Shown here: piece after piece, positions 1 through 8,927 of the stretch
How the letters are laid out: each line of letters starts with the position of its first letter
Numbering within the stretch: position 1 is the stretch's first letter
Source of the DNA: Salirhabdus euzebyi
GTDB taxonomy: Bacteria > Bacillota > Bacilli > Bacillales > Alkalibacillaceae
NCBI RefSeq assembly: GCF_014207435.1
Contig: NZ_JACHGH010000001.1
Span: 434,001 to 498,000, forward strand
Direction of reading: 5' to 3'
Length of the DNA: 64,000 nt
Notes under the pieces: model-generated
Seen by the model: only the letters and a program-made list of their open reading frames with translations
What the model was told of the DNA's origin: nothing
Database searches by the model: none
Program-made: the position numbers and the translations under genes

Positions 1-70
1 TTTCCCCAAAAATTTCTTTAAACTCTTTTGCTTTTCCTTTATTTTTTGTTGCTAACAACACTTTTTTCAT
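1..70 (-). CDS. rdgB: XTP/dITP diphosphatase (RdgB/YsnA), N-terminal fragment
   Basis: Only the first 23 codons are inside the window; the gene continues past the left edge. The readable start is [20 protein letters not shown], which carries the SxxTxNxxKxxE-type N-terminal nucleotide-binding signature of the Ham1/RdgB family (here [11 protein letters not shown]). The enzyme hydrolyses non-canonical purine triphosphates such as dITP and XTP, which keeps them out of DNA. The ATG overlaps the last 32 bases of rph in another frame, so the two genes are probably translationally coupled. The rph-rdgB pairing is the usual Bacillus arrangement. Identification rests on the N-terminus plus synteny. 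Confidence 0.85.
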   Translation of the reverse strand, partial: MKKVLLATKNKGKAKEFKEIFGE

Positions 71-842
71 CCGTTTCAACTCCAGTTTTTGCAGCATCTA
101 TATTGTTCATAATAGCCTCATGCCAAGGACCAATAGCCTTTTGTTGTAGCTCCATTAGTTGTTTCAATCCGACTTCTGCTAAAGCTAACATACTTGTTAA
201 TTCATCATAAGAAAAAGTATCCTCTTCACCAGTACCTTGTAACTCTACAAATTCATTATCCCCATTCATGACAACGTTAAGATCGACCTTAGCTTCTGCG
301 TCCTCTTTGTAGCATAAATCCAGAACGGCTTTTCCGTCAGGTAATACACCAACAGATGTTGCAGCTAAATAATTATTTATTGGTAACTCCGCTAACACTT
401 TGTTATCCACTAACTTACCAAAAGCAATTACCATTGCAACAAAAGCACCTGTTATCGATGCAGTTCTCGTTCCACCATCTGCTTGAATAACGTCACAATC
501 AATCCAAACAGTTCTTTCCCCTATTTTGTTTAGGTTAACAACTGCTCTTAAAGCTCGTCCAATTAATCGTTGGATTTCCATTGTTCGTCCTGTAATTTTA
601 CCTTTGGACGATTCACGAATATTTCTTTGTTCTGTAGCTCTTGGTAGCATGGAATATTCAGCGGTAATCCATCCTTTTCCTTGTCCTCTTAAAAATGGTG
701 GCACTCTATCCTCAATGCTGGCATTACAAATCACCTTTGTGTCCCCAACACTTATTAAAACGGAGCCTTCAGGATGCTTTGTAAAGTTGGTTTCTATATG
801 TACGGGACGTAATTCTGTAACTTCTCTTCCATCCACTCGCAT
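39..842 (-). CDS. rph: Ribonuclease PH
   Basis: Phosphorolytic 3'-5' exoribonuclease that trims the 3' ends of tRNA precursors, using phosphate and releasing nucleoside diphosphates. The family is strongly recognisable: [16 protein letters not shown] near residues 85-100, the phosphate-binding [11 protein letters not shown] at about 123-133, and the [19 protein letters not shown] strand region near 175. The core ends near residue 245. The last 20 or so residues form a polar tail that overlaps the start of rdgB. The ATG is preceded by a strong AAAGGAGG site. A terminator separates the gene from downstream-lying gerM, so rph-rdgB is its own unit. Confidence 0.96.
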   Translation of the reverse strand: MRVDGREVTELRPVHIETNFTKHPEGSVLISVGDTKVICNASIEDRVPPFLRGQGKGWITAEYSMLPRATEQRNIRESSKGKITGRTMEIQRLIGRALRAVVNLNKIGERTVWIDCDVIQADGGTRTASITGAFVAMVIAFGKLVDNKVLAELPINNYLAATSVGVLPDGKAVLDLCYKEDAEAKVDLNVVMNGDNEFVELQGTGEEDTFSYDELTSMLALAEVGLKQLMELQQKAIGPWHEAIMNNIDAAKTGVETDEKSVVSNKK

Positions 843-1033
843 AATGTATCCTCCTTTTTTATTCGAATGTCATCATAACATATATTGTAACTAAATCTAC
901 GTTCCAATACAAAAAATTAATTGATGCGTTTCCTGCTATTACAAAAGTGCATTCGTCTTGTCGAGGCCTAATATAGTTAAGATGATCTCTGCAAAATAAG
1001 TGGCTTTAGAAAGCTTATCATTTTCTTGACAAT

Positions 1034-1061
1034 AAAAAAGGAGCTGATTAGTCAGCCCCTT
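1034..1061 (-). terminator. Rho-independent terminator after gerM
   Basis: On the minus strand an AAGGGGCTGA / TCAGCTCCTT hairpin with a CTAA loop is followed by TTTTTT. It lies nine bases beyond the gerM stop codon. Confidence 0.85.
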
Positions 1062-1069
1062 ATACGATA

Positions 1070-2167
1070 TTAAATTCCACTTGCATTTATAACATCATCT
1101 CTGCTTACTGGTTTAGAGAATGTTTCTCCATTCTCATTAAAAACTTGATCTGTACCGTCTACCGTTACTTGTACAGCCTCCACACCAGGTTGTTCCGTTA
1201 ATGATAATACTAGACTACTTAATACTTCATTTGAAATTGTTTGGTTTTCTATACTATTAAAGATTGCGTCATTAAAGGTTAAGGATAAAACACCATCTTT
1301 ATAGACAGGTTCTGCTGTTAGTTCGACGCCTTCCTGGAATACGTTTAATAATCCGGCCATTTCATAGCCAGGTCCGTTTATAATGTTCTTGACAACACTT
1401 TCATACATATCTGCTTCTTCCGATTCGATTGGAACAGTAACTGGTACAAAATAATACTGACCATCGTGTTGTGCAGGATAATATAAAGTTGTTGCTGTAC
1501 TATTGGTTAAATCAGTAACATCCCCAACATGAAGATTAATACCGTTAGCTCTCGATAATCCATTAGAAATTGGTGTTCCATTAACAGGCATAACATCTTG
1601 TTCTTGCCCTTCAATTCTTAACTTCACTCGCTCAACTGTATCAAACTGCGTTAAGGTAAACGTCATTGCTTGCAAAATTTGAAGCTCTTCTTTTTCTGTA
1701 TAGTTTGTAAACTCTTCAGATAGGTCAACAATAAGTGTTCCATCTTCCTCTAAATTCATGCTGTTCACTTCCGTACCAACTGGTAATACAGCTTGGAATC
1801 CATTTGGTAGCATATTGGTGACAGGTCCATCTTTTACTAAATATTCTAACGTTTGCTTTGCAACTGCTTTTGACTCATCAGTTGGTATAGTTAACGTTTG
1901 TGGTACTACCATACCATTCTTATCTAGTAAATAAAGCTCCCTTTTTACTTCCTTTGGTTCACTGGAATCTGAGTCTTCTTCTCCCTCTACAGACCCTTCA
2001 CCTTCTACAACATCTTCCCCCACGTTATCTAGATTATTAACGGTTTCCACACTTTCTGGCGGGGTATCCATTTCTTCTAAGGACTGTTCCCCTTCAAATA
2101 AGCAACCCGTTAGTAGTACAATACTGGAAATAAATGCTATTGATAACACTAGTATCTTCTTGTGCAT
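1070..2167 (-). CDS. gerM: Germination lipoprotein GerM (two GerMN domains)
   Basis: A 365-residue exported lipoprotein. The first 22 residues form a signal peptide ending in the lipobox LLTGC (lipid-modified Cys22). A long acidic Glu/Ser/Asp linker (about residues 27-72) follows. Two GerMN (sporulation and spore germination) domains then occupy about 80-205 and 225-350. In B. subtilis GerM acts during sporulation and germination at the septal/cortex peptidoglycan and is expressed in the mother cell. The place next to racE and rph matches B. subtilis. The gene is monocistronic: terminators lie on both sides. The C-terminus reads SRDDVINASGI. Function is inferred from the family. Confidence 0.9.
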   Translation of the reverse strand: MHKKILVLSIAFISSIVLLTGCLFEGEQSLEEMDTPPESVETVNNLDNVGEDVVEGEGSVEGEEDSDSSEPKEVKRELYLLDKNGMVVPQTLTIPTDESKAVAKQTLEYLVKDGPVTNMLPNGFQAVLPVGTEVNSMNLEEDGTLIVDLSEEFTNYTEKEELQILQAMTFTLTQFDTVERVKLRIEGQEQDVMPVNGTPISNGLSRANGINLHVGDVTDLTNSTATTLYYPAQHDGQYYFVPVTVPIESEEADMYESVVKNIINGPGYEMAGLLNVFQEGVELTAEPVYKDGVLSLTFNDAIFNSIENQTISNEVLSSLVLSLTEQPGVEAVQVTVDGTDQVFNENGETFSKPVSRDDVINASGI

Positions 2168-2420
2168 GCATATTCCCTCCTATGATGGTTTGTACTATTA
2201 TTTATACGAGCTATTTTTGTAAATAGACCAACAAATCACAAAAACTTGTCTATCTTTTTATAGAGAGAAGGTTTTGTTAAAAATATTTATGATTATTAGG
2301 GGAATGGTTCTAGCGAAAGTGCAGGTACCCGGGTTATAGAGCTTTTGAGACACTTGATGTGTTGAAGCAACGAACACTTTTCATACTCCAGCGAATCATT
2401 TTCATTGTATTAATACAACG

Positions 2421-2448
2421 AAAAAAAGATGCCACAACGGGCATCTTT
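2421..2448 (-). terminator. Terminator overlapping the racE stop codon
   Basis: Minus-strand hairpin AAAGATGCC / GGCATCTTT with a six-base loop and a following run of seven T. The stem includes the last bases of racE. Confidence 0.88.
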
Positions 2449-3250
2449 ACTTTTCATTTAGACGAATATTTTTTACATATCTTAATGGATAGCCAAACCA
2501 AGAATTCGCAATATGTTGAAAAATGGCTAAGTTTCCAGTAGTGAAAAATTTATGGTTTGGAGACTGTTCACCTTGGTATAATAAGTTATGATACGAAAGA
2601 ATGGCACTTACATCACGTGCCGTTTCATCACCTGAAGAAATAACTTGTACTTTTTCCCCCATAGTTTTTTGAATCACTGGTTTTAACAGTGGATAATGGG
2701 TACACCCAAGAATTAGTGTATCAATGTTTGTTTCCACAAAAGGTTTCAAGCACTCTTCTACTATTTGCTCTGCCTGATCCCCTTCTAGTATACCTCTTTC
2801 AACCATTGGTACGAGAGGAGGACAAGCTAAGCTATATACTTGAATGTTTGAGTGAATAGTCTTTAGCACTTTTGGGTAAGCTTCACTCTCAATTGTGCCC
2901 TTCGTACCTATGACACCAACATGTAAGTTTCTTGTGGATTTTATAGCTGTTCTAGCCCCAGGTTGAATAACTCCAATAACAGGAACAGGTAATTGCTTTT
3001 TTAATTCCTCTAAAACAAAGGCTGTTGCAGTATTACAGGCAACAACGAGCATTTTTATATCATAGTTCATTAAATAATTAACCATGTCCCATGTATACTG
3101 CTTTACTTCTTCTTGAGGTCTAGGACCATAAGGACATCTTAATGTATCACCTAAATAAATAAATTCTTCTTTTGGTAATTGACGAATTAACTCTTTTGCT
3201 ACAGTTAACCCACCAACACCAGAGTCAATAACACCAATTGGACGTTTCAA
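2447..3250 (-). CDS. racE: Glutamate racemase
   Basis: Interconverts L- and D-glutamate without a cofactor to supply D-Glu for peptidoglycan. The two catalytic cysteines are visible: Cys72 in VVACNTATA and Cys183 in LGCTHYPLL, with the N-terminal Asp of [11 protein letters not shown]. Length (267 residues) is normal. The start codon is TTG, preceded by AAAGGCGA. No ATG fits, because the conserved N-terminus begins at [10 protein letters not shown]. It lies 18 bases after ysmB, so the two are probably cotranscribed, as in B. subtilis. Confidence 0.95.
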   Translation of the reverse strand: MKRPIGVIDSGVGGLTVAKELIRQLPKEEFIYLGDTLRCPYGPRPQEEVKQYTWDMVNYLMNYDIKMLVVACNTATAFVLEELKKQLPVPVIGVIQPGARTAIKSTRNLHVGVIGTKGTIESEAYPKVLKTIHSNIQVYSLACPPLVPMVERGILEGDQAEQIVEECLKPFVETNIDTLILGCTHYPLLKPVIQKTMGEKVQVISSGDETARDVSAILSYHNLLYQGEQSPNHKFFTTGNLAIFQHIANSWFGYPLRYVKNIRLNEK

Positions 3251-3268
3251 TTGAGGATCGCCTTTCTA

Positions 3269-3736
3269 CTATTTTTTAGGATTATTCAATTGTTGATGGG
3301 ATTCCATTTCTAAGAAGAGTTGATTCAATACGACTTTTAAAGACTGCACTTGTTCATTACTAAAGCGTTCTAAAACATCTAGCAAGTATTCCTGACGCTT
3401 TTCAATTACTTCATCTATAATTTCTTTTCCTTTTTTTTGAAGGTGAATTCGTACGACACGACGATCATCAGGATCACGTACTCGCTTTACTAATTCATTT
3501 TTTTCTAATCTGTCGACTAAGTCGGTAGTTGTACTGAAAGCTAAATATAACTTTTTAGACAATTCACCAATCGTTAAATCCCCTTCTTCTAATAACCATT
3601 GTAATGCAATGAACTGTGGAGTTGTGATTGGATAATTATTTAAAATTTCTCTACCTTTTTGCTTGATAATATGAGAAATATATCTTAAATCTTTTTCCAG
3701 TTCTGCAATCAATCCGTTGTCTAGCATTTTTTGCAC
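3269..3736 (-). CDS. ysmB: MarR-family transcriptional regulator YsmB
   Basis: A 155-residue MarR/DUF24-like winged-helix regulator. The helix-turn-helix covers about residues 55-80 (LTIGELSKKLYLAFSTTTDL), and the beta wing is the RVRDPDDRRVVRIHL stretch, whose DDRR motif is the hallmark of MarR proteins. N- and C-terminal helices form the dimer interface. The start is GTG with AGGAGG seven bases upstream; the ATG nine bases inside is too far from that site. It precedes racE in one transcription unit. Targets and ligand are unknown. Confidence 0.9.
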   Translation of the reverse strand: MQKMLDNGLIAELEKDLRYISHIIKQKGREILNNYPITTPQFIALQWLLEEGDLTIGELSKKLYLAFSTTTDLVDRLEKNELVKRVRDPDDRRVVRIHLQKKGKEIIDEVIEKRQEYLLDVLERFSNEQVQSLKVVLNQLFLEMESHQQLNNPKK

Positions 3737-3980
3737 TAGAGTACCTCCTAGTAATTATTATCTTTCACGTTTGATTTAGGGTGTTTGATAGCACTTACAA
3801 AAATCCATTCACTCTTTGTCAAAAATAATATATTACTGTATATTTTTTGCTGCAAAATTACATAAAAACAAAGTTAATGTAAGTATATGGGACGTTATGT
3901 CTGAAAGCAACTCATTTGAGAAAAATTAAGTCTCGAAATACATATTTACTTATATATTTAGTTGTTCTACTGTCTAAATG

Positions 3981-4025
3981 AAAAAAATCAAGGGCTGAAA
4001 TCCAAGAATACTTGGATCAGCCCTT
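3981..4025 (-). terminator. Terminator after gerE
   Basis: Minus-strand stem AGGGCTGATCCAAG / CTTGGAT..CAGCCCT with an AATA-type loop, followed by TTGATTTTTTT. It lies just past the gerE stop. Confidence 0.88.
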
Positions 4026-4029
4026 TCAT

Positions 4030-4254
4030 TTAAAGCTTTAGCTCCCCCATGCGAAGGAGCTCTACCACTGCTTGTGAACGCCCCTTAACGCCCAGCTTTT
4101 GCATTGCGTTTGAAATATGATTCCTAACGGTTTTTTCAGAAATAAACAATTCCTCTGCTATTTCTTTTGTCGTTCGATCTTGAACAAGCAATTCAAAAAC
4201 TTCTTTTTCCCGTTTTGTTAATAGCTGCTTTGGTTTATAGTCTTTTTCATTCAA
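4030..4254 (-). CDS. gerE: Sporulation transcription factor GerE (LuxR-type)
   Basis: A 74-residue stand-alone LuxR/FixJ-type DNA-binding protein and the last regulator of the mother-cell cascade. It tunes sigma-K-dependent coat and germination genes. The whole protein is the helix-turn-helix, including LTKREKEVFELLVQD, EIAEELFISEKTVRNHI and GRSQAVVELLRMGEL. The start is TTG with AAGGAGGGG seven bases upstream. Length and sequence match B. subtilis GerE closely. A sigma-K type promoter lies 60-90 bases upstream, and a terminator follows, so the gene is monocistronic. Confidence 0.97.
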   Translation of the reverse strand: MNEKDYKPKQLLTKREKEVFELLVQDRTTKEIAEELFISEKTVRNHISNAMQKLGVKGRSQAVVELLRMGELKL

Positions 4255-4316
4255 TCGGGAACCCCTCCTTGCTTTTCTTGAGCTACAAGGACTAAGGGGG
4301 ATTTATTTAGTCACTC

Positions 4317-4344
4317 TATAGTATGTAGAATGAGAGATGACCGT
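4317..4344 (-). promoter_or_regulatory. Sigma-K promoter of gerE
   Basis: On the minus strand, AC, a 17-base spacer and CATACTATA match the sigma-K pattern AC-N16/17-CATANNNTA. It lies about 63 bases upstream of the gerE start. In B. subtilis gerE is known to be transcribed by sigma-K. Confidence 0.75.
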
Positions 4345-4374
4345 TCCCTTATTTCAGAAAAAGACGCTTAATTT

Positions 4375-4827
4375 TTATCCTTTATATTGATTTATTTTTT
4401 CGAGCTGTTTTTCAGCAAATTGGACAGGCTTACCAGTATGTGGATTTATTTGTACAATACGTCCCCTACCTGTGATACAGACTTCTTCCCTTTGATTAAT
4501 CGCTAAATAGTGTAAGTCTATAGAAGTGTTTCCTACATGATTTGCTTTAACGTACAGTTTTAATGTATCTCCAAAATATATTTGTTTATGATAATCACAT
4601 TGCTGATCTGCTACTACAGGAACTTTTTCACTTTTTTCACTTAAATCTTGAAATATACCCACTTTTGCCATGAAGGCAATTCTTGCTTCTTCAAAGTAAA
4701 TAAATGGCGACACATTATTAACATGCCCAAACATATCGGTTTCTGAGAATCTAATTTTTATAGGTATATAAAATTCGAAATTTTTCATCCATATCTGGAA
4801 ATCTTCTATATAGTTTATACTCTTCAT
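4375..4827 (-). CDS. ysmA: Acyl-CoA thioesterase, 4HBT hot-dog family (YsmA)
   Basis: A 150-residue single hot-dog-fold protein. The 4-hydroxybenzoyl-CoA thioesterase-type active-site motif is present as SETDMFGHVNNVSPFIYFEE (about residues 28-47): the aspartate and the GHVNN stretch are the conserved elements. It probably hydrolyses acyl-CoA; the chain-length preference cannot be read from sequence. A ribosome-binding site AGGAG lies before the ATG. It sits upstream of gerE in transcription order, as in B. subtilis, but gerE has its own promoter between the two. Confidence 0.85.
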   Translation of the reverse strand: MKSINYIEDFQIWMKNFEFYIPIKIRFSETDMFGHVNNVSPFIYFEEARIAFMAKVGIFQDLSEKSEKVPVVADQQCDYHKQIYFGDTLKLYVKANHVGNTSIDLHYLAINQREEVCITGRGRIVQINPHTGKPVQFAEKQLEKINQYKG

Positions 4828-4905
4828 GAATTTTCGCTCCTAGTATGTTGTTAGTATATATAGTTTAATGATTTTATGTAAAATAACCTTATAAACAACT
4901 GTAAG

Positions 4906-4934
4906 GAAAAAAGCCCCTTCGTTTGAAGAGGCTT
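4906..4934 (-). terminator. Terminator of the sdhCAB operon
   Basis: Hairpin AAGCCCCTTC / GAAGAGGCTT around a GTTT loop (one mismatch), with a T-rich tail on the minus strand, five bases after the sdhB stop. Confidence 0.85.
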
Positions 4935-4939
4935 TATTA

Positions 4940-5707
4940 TTAATTGTTATAATCGCTACCAAAAAAGCTCTTAAAGGATTGAACAGTAGCTTCTCTATTC
5001 AATGCTGCAATGGAAGTAGTCAATGGAATTCCTTTTGGACATGACTGTACACAGTTCTGTGAGTTACCACAGTTTGCAAGTCCACCATCTCCCATAATTG
5101 TTTCCATTCTTTCACTCTTATGAAACTCTCCAGTAGGATGTGAGTTAAAGAGACGAACTTGAGATAATGGTGCAGGTCCAATGAAATTAGAGTTGCTGTT
5201 TACGTTTGGACATGCCTCTAAACATACACCACAAGTCATACATTTAGATAATTCATAAGCCCATTGTCTCTTGCTCTCTGCCATACGTGGTCCAGGCCCT
5301 AAATCATATGTTCCATCAATTGGAATCCAAGCTTTAACTTTCTTCAATGAATCAAACATTCTACTTCTATCAACTGCTAAATCTCGCATAACAGGGAATG
5401 TTTTCATAGGAGCTAAGCGAACTGGTTGCTCCAATTGATCAATAAGAGCTGTACATGATTGACGAGGTTTACCATTAATAACCATCGAACATGCACCACA
5501 AACTTCTTCTAGACAGCCCATTTCCCAAAATACAGGAGTAGTAGCCTCCCCTTTTGCGTTAACAGGATTTCTTCTAATTTCCATTAAAGCGGAAATAACG
5601 TTCATATTTTTACGATAAGGAACTGTAAATTCCTCATTGTAAGGTTTAGAATCGGGGCCATCTTGACGTGTAATAACTAACGTTATCGTTTTAGATTCGC
5701 TCATCAT
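4940..5707 (-). CDS. sdhB: Succinate dehydrogenase iron-sulfur subunit
   Basis: Carries electrons from the SdhA flavin through [2Fe-2S], [4Fe-4S] and [3Fe-4S] centres to the menaquinone site. The cysteine clusters are all visible: CLEEVCGACSMVINGKPRQSC-type plant ferredoxin spacing near residues 65-85, CMTCGVCLEACP near 160, and CVQSCPKGIP near 220. Length (255) is normal. The first ATG overlaps the sdhA stop by one base (TAATG). A second in-frame ATG follows immediately and gives the more usual MSESKT start at 5704. Last gene of the sdhCAB operon. Confidence 0.97.
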   Translation of the reverse strand: MMSESKTITLVITRQDGPDSKPYNEEFTVPYRKNMNVISALMEIRRNPVNAKGEATTPVFWEMGCLEEVCGACSMVINGKPRQSCTALIDQLEQPVRLAPMKTFPVMRDLAVDRSRMFDSLKKVKAWIPIDGTYDLGPGPRMAESKRQWAYELSKCMTCGVCLEACPNVNSNSNFIGPAPLSQVRLFNSHPTGEFHKSERMETIMGDGGLANCGNSQNCVQSCPKGIPLTTSIAALNREATVQSFKSFFGSDYNN

Positions 5708-7467
5708 TATTTACCCCCTTTTTTCTTTGTATAGTCCCTCTTACGTGGTTCAATCAATGAAACATCGACTTCTTCGTAATAAATTTCTGGTTTATTATTT
5801 TCTGCATCAAATTTTGCCATTGTTGTTTTTAACCACTCTTCATCGTTACGATCTGGGAATTCAGGCTTATAGTGTGCTCCACGACTTTCATTACGGTTAT
5901 AAGCACCCATTGTAACAACACGAGATAAGTGTAACATGTTTTCTAATTGGCGTGTAAACATAGCACTTTGGTTACTCCAACGAGATGTATCATGAATATT
6001 AATATCTTTAAATCGCTCTTGTAGTTCTTGGATTTTTTCATCCGTTTTCAAAAGCTTGCTATTTTCACGTACAACTGTTACATTGTCCGTCATCCACTCG
6101 CCAAGCTCTTTATGGATTTGGTAAGCATTTTCCTTACCGTCCATTTTCATAATATCTTCAAATTTAGATTGTTCTTCTTTCAGCTTTTGATCAAATAGCT
6201 CTGAAGAAAGGTCATCTGCTGTTTTTTCCAAGCCGTTAATATATTTAACTGCATTTGGTCCAGCTACCATACCTCCGAAAATAGAAGACAATAACGAGTT
6301 TGCTCCTAACCGGTTCGCACCATGCTGAGAATAATCACATTCACCAGCAGCGAAAATACCAGGAATGTTCGTCATTTGATCATAATCTACCCATAGTCCA
6401 CCCATAGAATAGTGAACAGCAGGGAATATTTTCATCGGTACCTTACGAGGGTCTTCCCCAACAAACTTTTCATAAATTTCAATGATACCTCCAAGCTTAA
6501 CATCAAGCTCTTTTGGATCTTTATGAGAAAGGTCTAAGTAAACCATGTTTTCTCCATTAATACCAAGCTTTTGGTTAACACACACGTCAAAAATTTCACG
6601 AGTTGCAATATCACGAGGTACTAAGTTACCATATGCCGGATACTTTTCTTCTAAGAAGTAGAACGGCTTTCCATCTTTATAAGTCCAAACACGTCCACCT
6701 TCCCCACGTGCAGATTCACTCATAAGACGAAGTTTATCGTCCCCAGGAATTGCAGTTGGATGAATTTGAATGAACTCACCATTTGAATAAATAGCACCTT
6801 GTTGGTACAAAGCAGCTGCTGCGGACCCAGTATTAATTACTGAGTTAGTAGATTTACCAAAGATAATTCCTGGACCACCTGTTGCAATAATAACTGCATC
6901 AGCTTTAAACGCTTTTATTTCGTGAGAATTTAAGTTTTGACCTACTACCCCACGTCCGATTCCTTCATCATCAACAATTGCAGATAAAAATTCCCAGCCT
7001 TCATATTTCGTAACAAGACCATTTACCTCATGACGACGCACTTGTTCATCAAGTGCATAAAGAAGCTGCTGACCAGTTGTTGCACCTGCATAAGCTGTTC
7101 TGTGATGCTGTGTACCACCGAAACGACGGAAATCTAGTAAACCTTCAGGAGTACGGTTAAACATAACTCCCATACGGTCAAGCATATGGATAATTCCTGG
7201 CGCTGCTTCACACATTGCTTTTACAGGAGGTTGGTTCGCTAAAAAGTCCCCACCATAAACTGTGTCATCAAAGTGTTCCCAAGGGGAATCTCCTTCACCC
7301 TTCGTATTTACCGCACCGTTAATACCACCTTGAGCACATACAGAGTGGGAGCGTTTCACTGGTACTAGTGAAAGCAAGTCAACATGCACTCCTGCTTCCG
7401 CTGCTTTTATAGTTGCCATTAAGCCTGCTAGTCCACCACCAATGACAACGATGTTCCGTTTACTCAT
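5707..7467 (-). CDS. sdhA: Succinate dehydrogenase flavoprotein subunit
   Basis: Oxidises succinate to fumarate at covalently bound FAD, on the inner face of the membrane. The N-terminal Rossmann motif is VIGGGLAGLMATIKAAEAG, with the FAD-attachment region around HSVCAQGGINGA. Substrate and active-site stretches HPTAIPG and SARGEGGRVW and the late HYSMGGLWVDYD motif are intact. I start it at the ATG of MSKRNIVV (586 residues), which has AAGGGAG eight bases upstream; a GTG three codons earlier lies inside that site's reach but is less likely. Middle gene of sdhCAB. Confidence 0.97.
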   Translation of the reverse strand: MSKRNIVVIGGGLAGLMATIKAAEAGVHVDLLSLVPVKRSHSVCAQGGINGAVNTKGEGDSPWEHFDDTVYGGDFLANQPPVKAMCEAAPGIIHMLDRMGVMFNRTPEGLLDFRRFGGTQHHRTAYAGATTGQQLLYALDEQVRRHEVNGLVTKYEGWEFLSAIVDDEGIGRGVVGQNLNSHEIKAFKADAVIIATGGPGIIFGKSTNSVINTGSAAAALYQQGAIYSNGEFIQIHPTAIPGDDKLRLMSESARGEGGRVWTYKDGKPFYFLEEKYPAYGNLVPRDIATREIFDVCVNQKLGINGENMVYLDLSHKDPKELDVKLGGIIEIYEKFVGEDPRKVPMKIFPAVHYSMGGLWVDYDQMTNIPGIFAAGECDYSQHGANRLGANSLLSSIFGGMVAGPNAVKYINGLEKTADDLSSELFDQKLKEEQSKFEDIMKMDGKENAYQIHKELGEWMTDNVTVVRENSKLLKTDEKIQELQERFKDINIHDTSRWSNQSAMFTRQLENMLHLSRVVTMGAYNRNESRGAHYKPEFPDRNDEEWLKTTMAKFDAENNKPEIYYEEVDVSLIEPRKRDYTKKKGGK

Positions 7468-7511
7468 ACTATTCACTCCCTTGTTTTTAACTACTACCTT
7501 TTATTCGTTCA

Positions 7512-8126
7512 TTAACTTGCAAATGCAATAATTGTAGAAATACTTACGTATGATAATGCCAAGAAGATTAATAACGTTGCATAAGTCATAATTAGTTGAG
7601 ATCTTGGCGTAATTGTAATTCCCCAGCTAACGAAGAAAGACCATAATCCGTTAGAAAAGTGGAAAACTGTAGCGATAACCCCAACAATATAGAACCAGAA
7701 CATGAATGGATCTGCTAAAATATTTGCCATCATATTAAAGTTAACTTCTGTCCCATGAATTGCGTGTGCTAATCTTGTTTCCCAAACGTGCCATACGATA
7801 AAAATTAAGGCTATTATTCCAGTAATACGTTGTAAATAAAACATCCAGTTACGGAAAAAACCATACCTTGATACGTTGTTTCTCGCAGTAAATGCAATAT
7901 AAACACCATAAATTGCATGGAAGAGTAATGGAAGTGCAATTACAAAAATCTCCAAAAAGTAACGGAAAGGAAGATTTTCCATAAATTGTGCTGCCTTATT
8001 AAAGGCCTCAGGACTCTTTGTGGCAAATTGGTTTACTACCAAATGTTGAATTAAAAATACCCCAACAGGGATAACCCCTAATAAAGAATGTAACCTACGA
8101 TTGAAAAATTCACGATTCGATGCCAT
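7512..8126 (-). CDS. sdhC: Succinate dehydrogenase cytochrome b558 subunit
   Basis: A 204-residue membrane anchor with five predicted transmembrane helices that binds two b hemes and menaquinone. The four histidines expected to ligate heme sit at His28, His70, His113 and His156, almost the same positions as in the B. subtilis protein. A single anchor subunit, with no separate SdhD, is typical of Bacillus. First gene of the operon; a sigma-A promoter lies about 140 bases upstream. Confidence 0.96.
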   Translation of the reverse strand: MASNREFFNRRLHSLLGVIPVGVFLIQHLVVNQFATKSPEAFNKAAQFMENLPFRYFLEIFVIALPLLFHAIYGVYIAFTARNNVSRYGFFRNWMFYLQRITGIIALIFIVWHVWETRLAHAIHGTEVNFNMMANILADPFMFWFYIVGVIATVFHFSNGLWSFFVSWGITITPRSQLIMTYATLLIFLALSYVSISTIIAFAS

Positions 8127-8177
8127 CTTAACCCCCCTCAGTAGATGATATTTCCTATACTACAATCATTTTTTAAA

Positions 8178-8189
8178 TAAAGCGCTTTA
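8178..8189. promoter_or_regulatory. Possible cre (CcpA) site in the sdhC leader
   Basis: A perfect 12-base palindrome TAAAGCGCTTTA with the central AAGCGCTT core of cre sites, placed between the sdhC promoter and its start codon. The outer positions do not match the cre consensus well, so this is only a candidate. Confidence 0.3.
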
Positions 8190-8265
8190 ATTTCCAAAAA
8201 CAAGAATTAACGTAATAAATCTCTTTTTCTCGCCTTAGATATTACGCTTTTTCATGACAAGTAAT

Positions 8266-8295
8266 ATTGTACTTCTAACCATACTTACCGTCAAG
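8266..8295 (-). promoter_or_regulatory. Sigma-A promoter of sdhCAB
   Basis: Minus-strand TTGACG, an 18-base spacer and TACAAT. It is the best sigma-A match in the sdhC-yslB divergent region and leaves a leader of about 130 bases. Confidence 0.7.
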
Positions 8296-8420
8296 AAATG
8301 ATGTTCAGAAAATGTTCAAAAAAGCGTTTACAAATATAGGTTTATTTTTTAAATAATGTAAGTATTGCAATCCTTTTCATTCAACATGATAATAGAAGAA
8401 GAAAGGAATGAATGTGAGTT

Positions 8421-8858
8421 ATGCGAAAAAACGATTCCCTCTTTACAAATGACTATATAAGACAATTACATATTCCTGCACTTGGCTCGGAATTAATCCG
8501 ACACATCTCTTTACCTGAATTATTGGGCGAAGATGCTGGTTTTGTGCAGTATTACATTGGGAAAAATTTGGCTCGACAGTACCCGCTAGACTCTATAGAT
8601 GAAATAATTCAGTTTTTTCAGGAAGCTGGTTTTGGACGATTAGAACTGACGAAGGAAAAAAATAAGGAATTCATATTTAGTCTATCTAGTTCCTTAATAA
8701 GTGAGCGTTTTCAGTACAAAGAAAATGTCTATTACAGACTTGAAGCTGGTTTTATTGCAGAGCAATTATCACATATACTACAGGAAGCTGTGGAATGCAT
8801 GGATGAAGCGATTAAACGGAAAAAAATTATTCAATTTCAGGCTGTACCATCAGAATAA
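8421..8858 (+). CDS. yslB: YslB family protein (DUF2507)
   Basis: A 145-residue soluble protein of the DUF2507 family, found next to the sdh operon in Bacillus. The family is related to small V4R/4VR-type ligand-binding folds, but no function is known. Visible features are a mixed alpha/beta sequence with EAGFGRLELTKE in the middle and a helical, basic C-terminus (DEAIKRKKIIQFQ). No cysteine clusters or membrane segments are present. Divergent from sdhC; a bidirectional terminator is shared with uvrC. The identification is by family resemblance and synteny. Confidence 0.85.
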   Translation: MRKNDSLFTNDYIRQLHIPALGSELIRHISLPELLGEDAGFVQYYIGKNLARQYPLDSIDEIIQFFQEAGFGRLELTKEKNKEFIFSLSSSLISERFQYKENVYYRLEAGFIAEQLSHILQEAVECMDEAIKRKKIIQFQAVPSE

Positions 8859-8880
8859 TTACTATTTATAAAAGATAACT

Positions 8881-8917
8881 AAAACGAGCTGGAAGACTTT
8901 GTCATCCAACTCGTTTT
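8881..8917. terminator. Bidirectional terminator between yslB and uvrC
   Basis: AAAACGAG-TGGA / TCCA-CTCGTTTTT stem with one bulge and an 11-base loop. A and T tracts on the two sides allow termination in both directions for these convergent genes. Confidence 0.85.
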
Positions 8918-8927
8918 TCCTTGTTTA

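Noticed and set aside
2405-2418. Perfect 14-base palindrome TTGTATTAATACAA upstream of gerM
   Set aside because: AT-rich palindromes of this size are expected by chance, it is about 240 bases from gerM and immediately next to the racE terminator, and it fits no known operator.
2359-2541. Plus-strand frame of 60 codons between gerM and racE
   Set aside because: It runs through the racE terminator hairpin and into racE antisense; no conservation signal can be argued.
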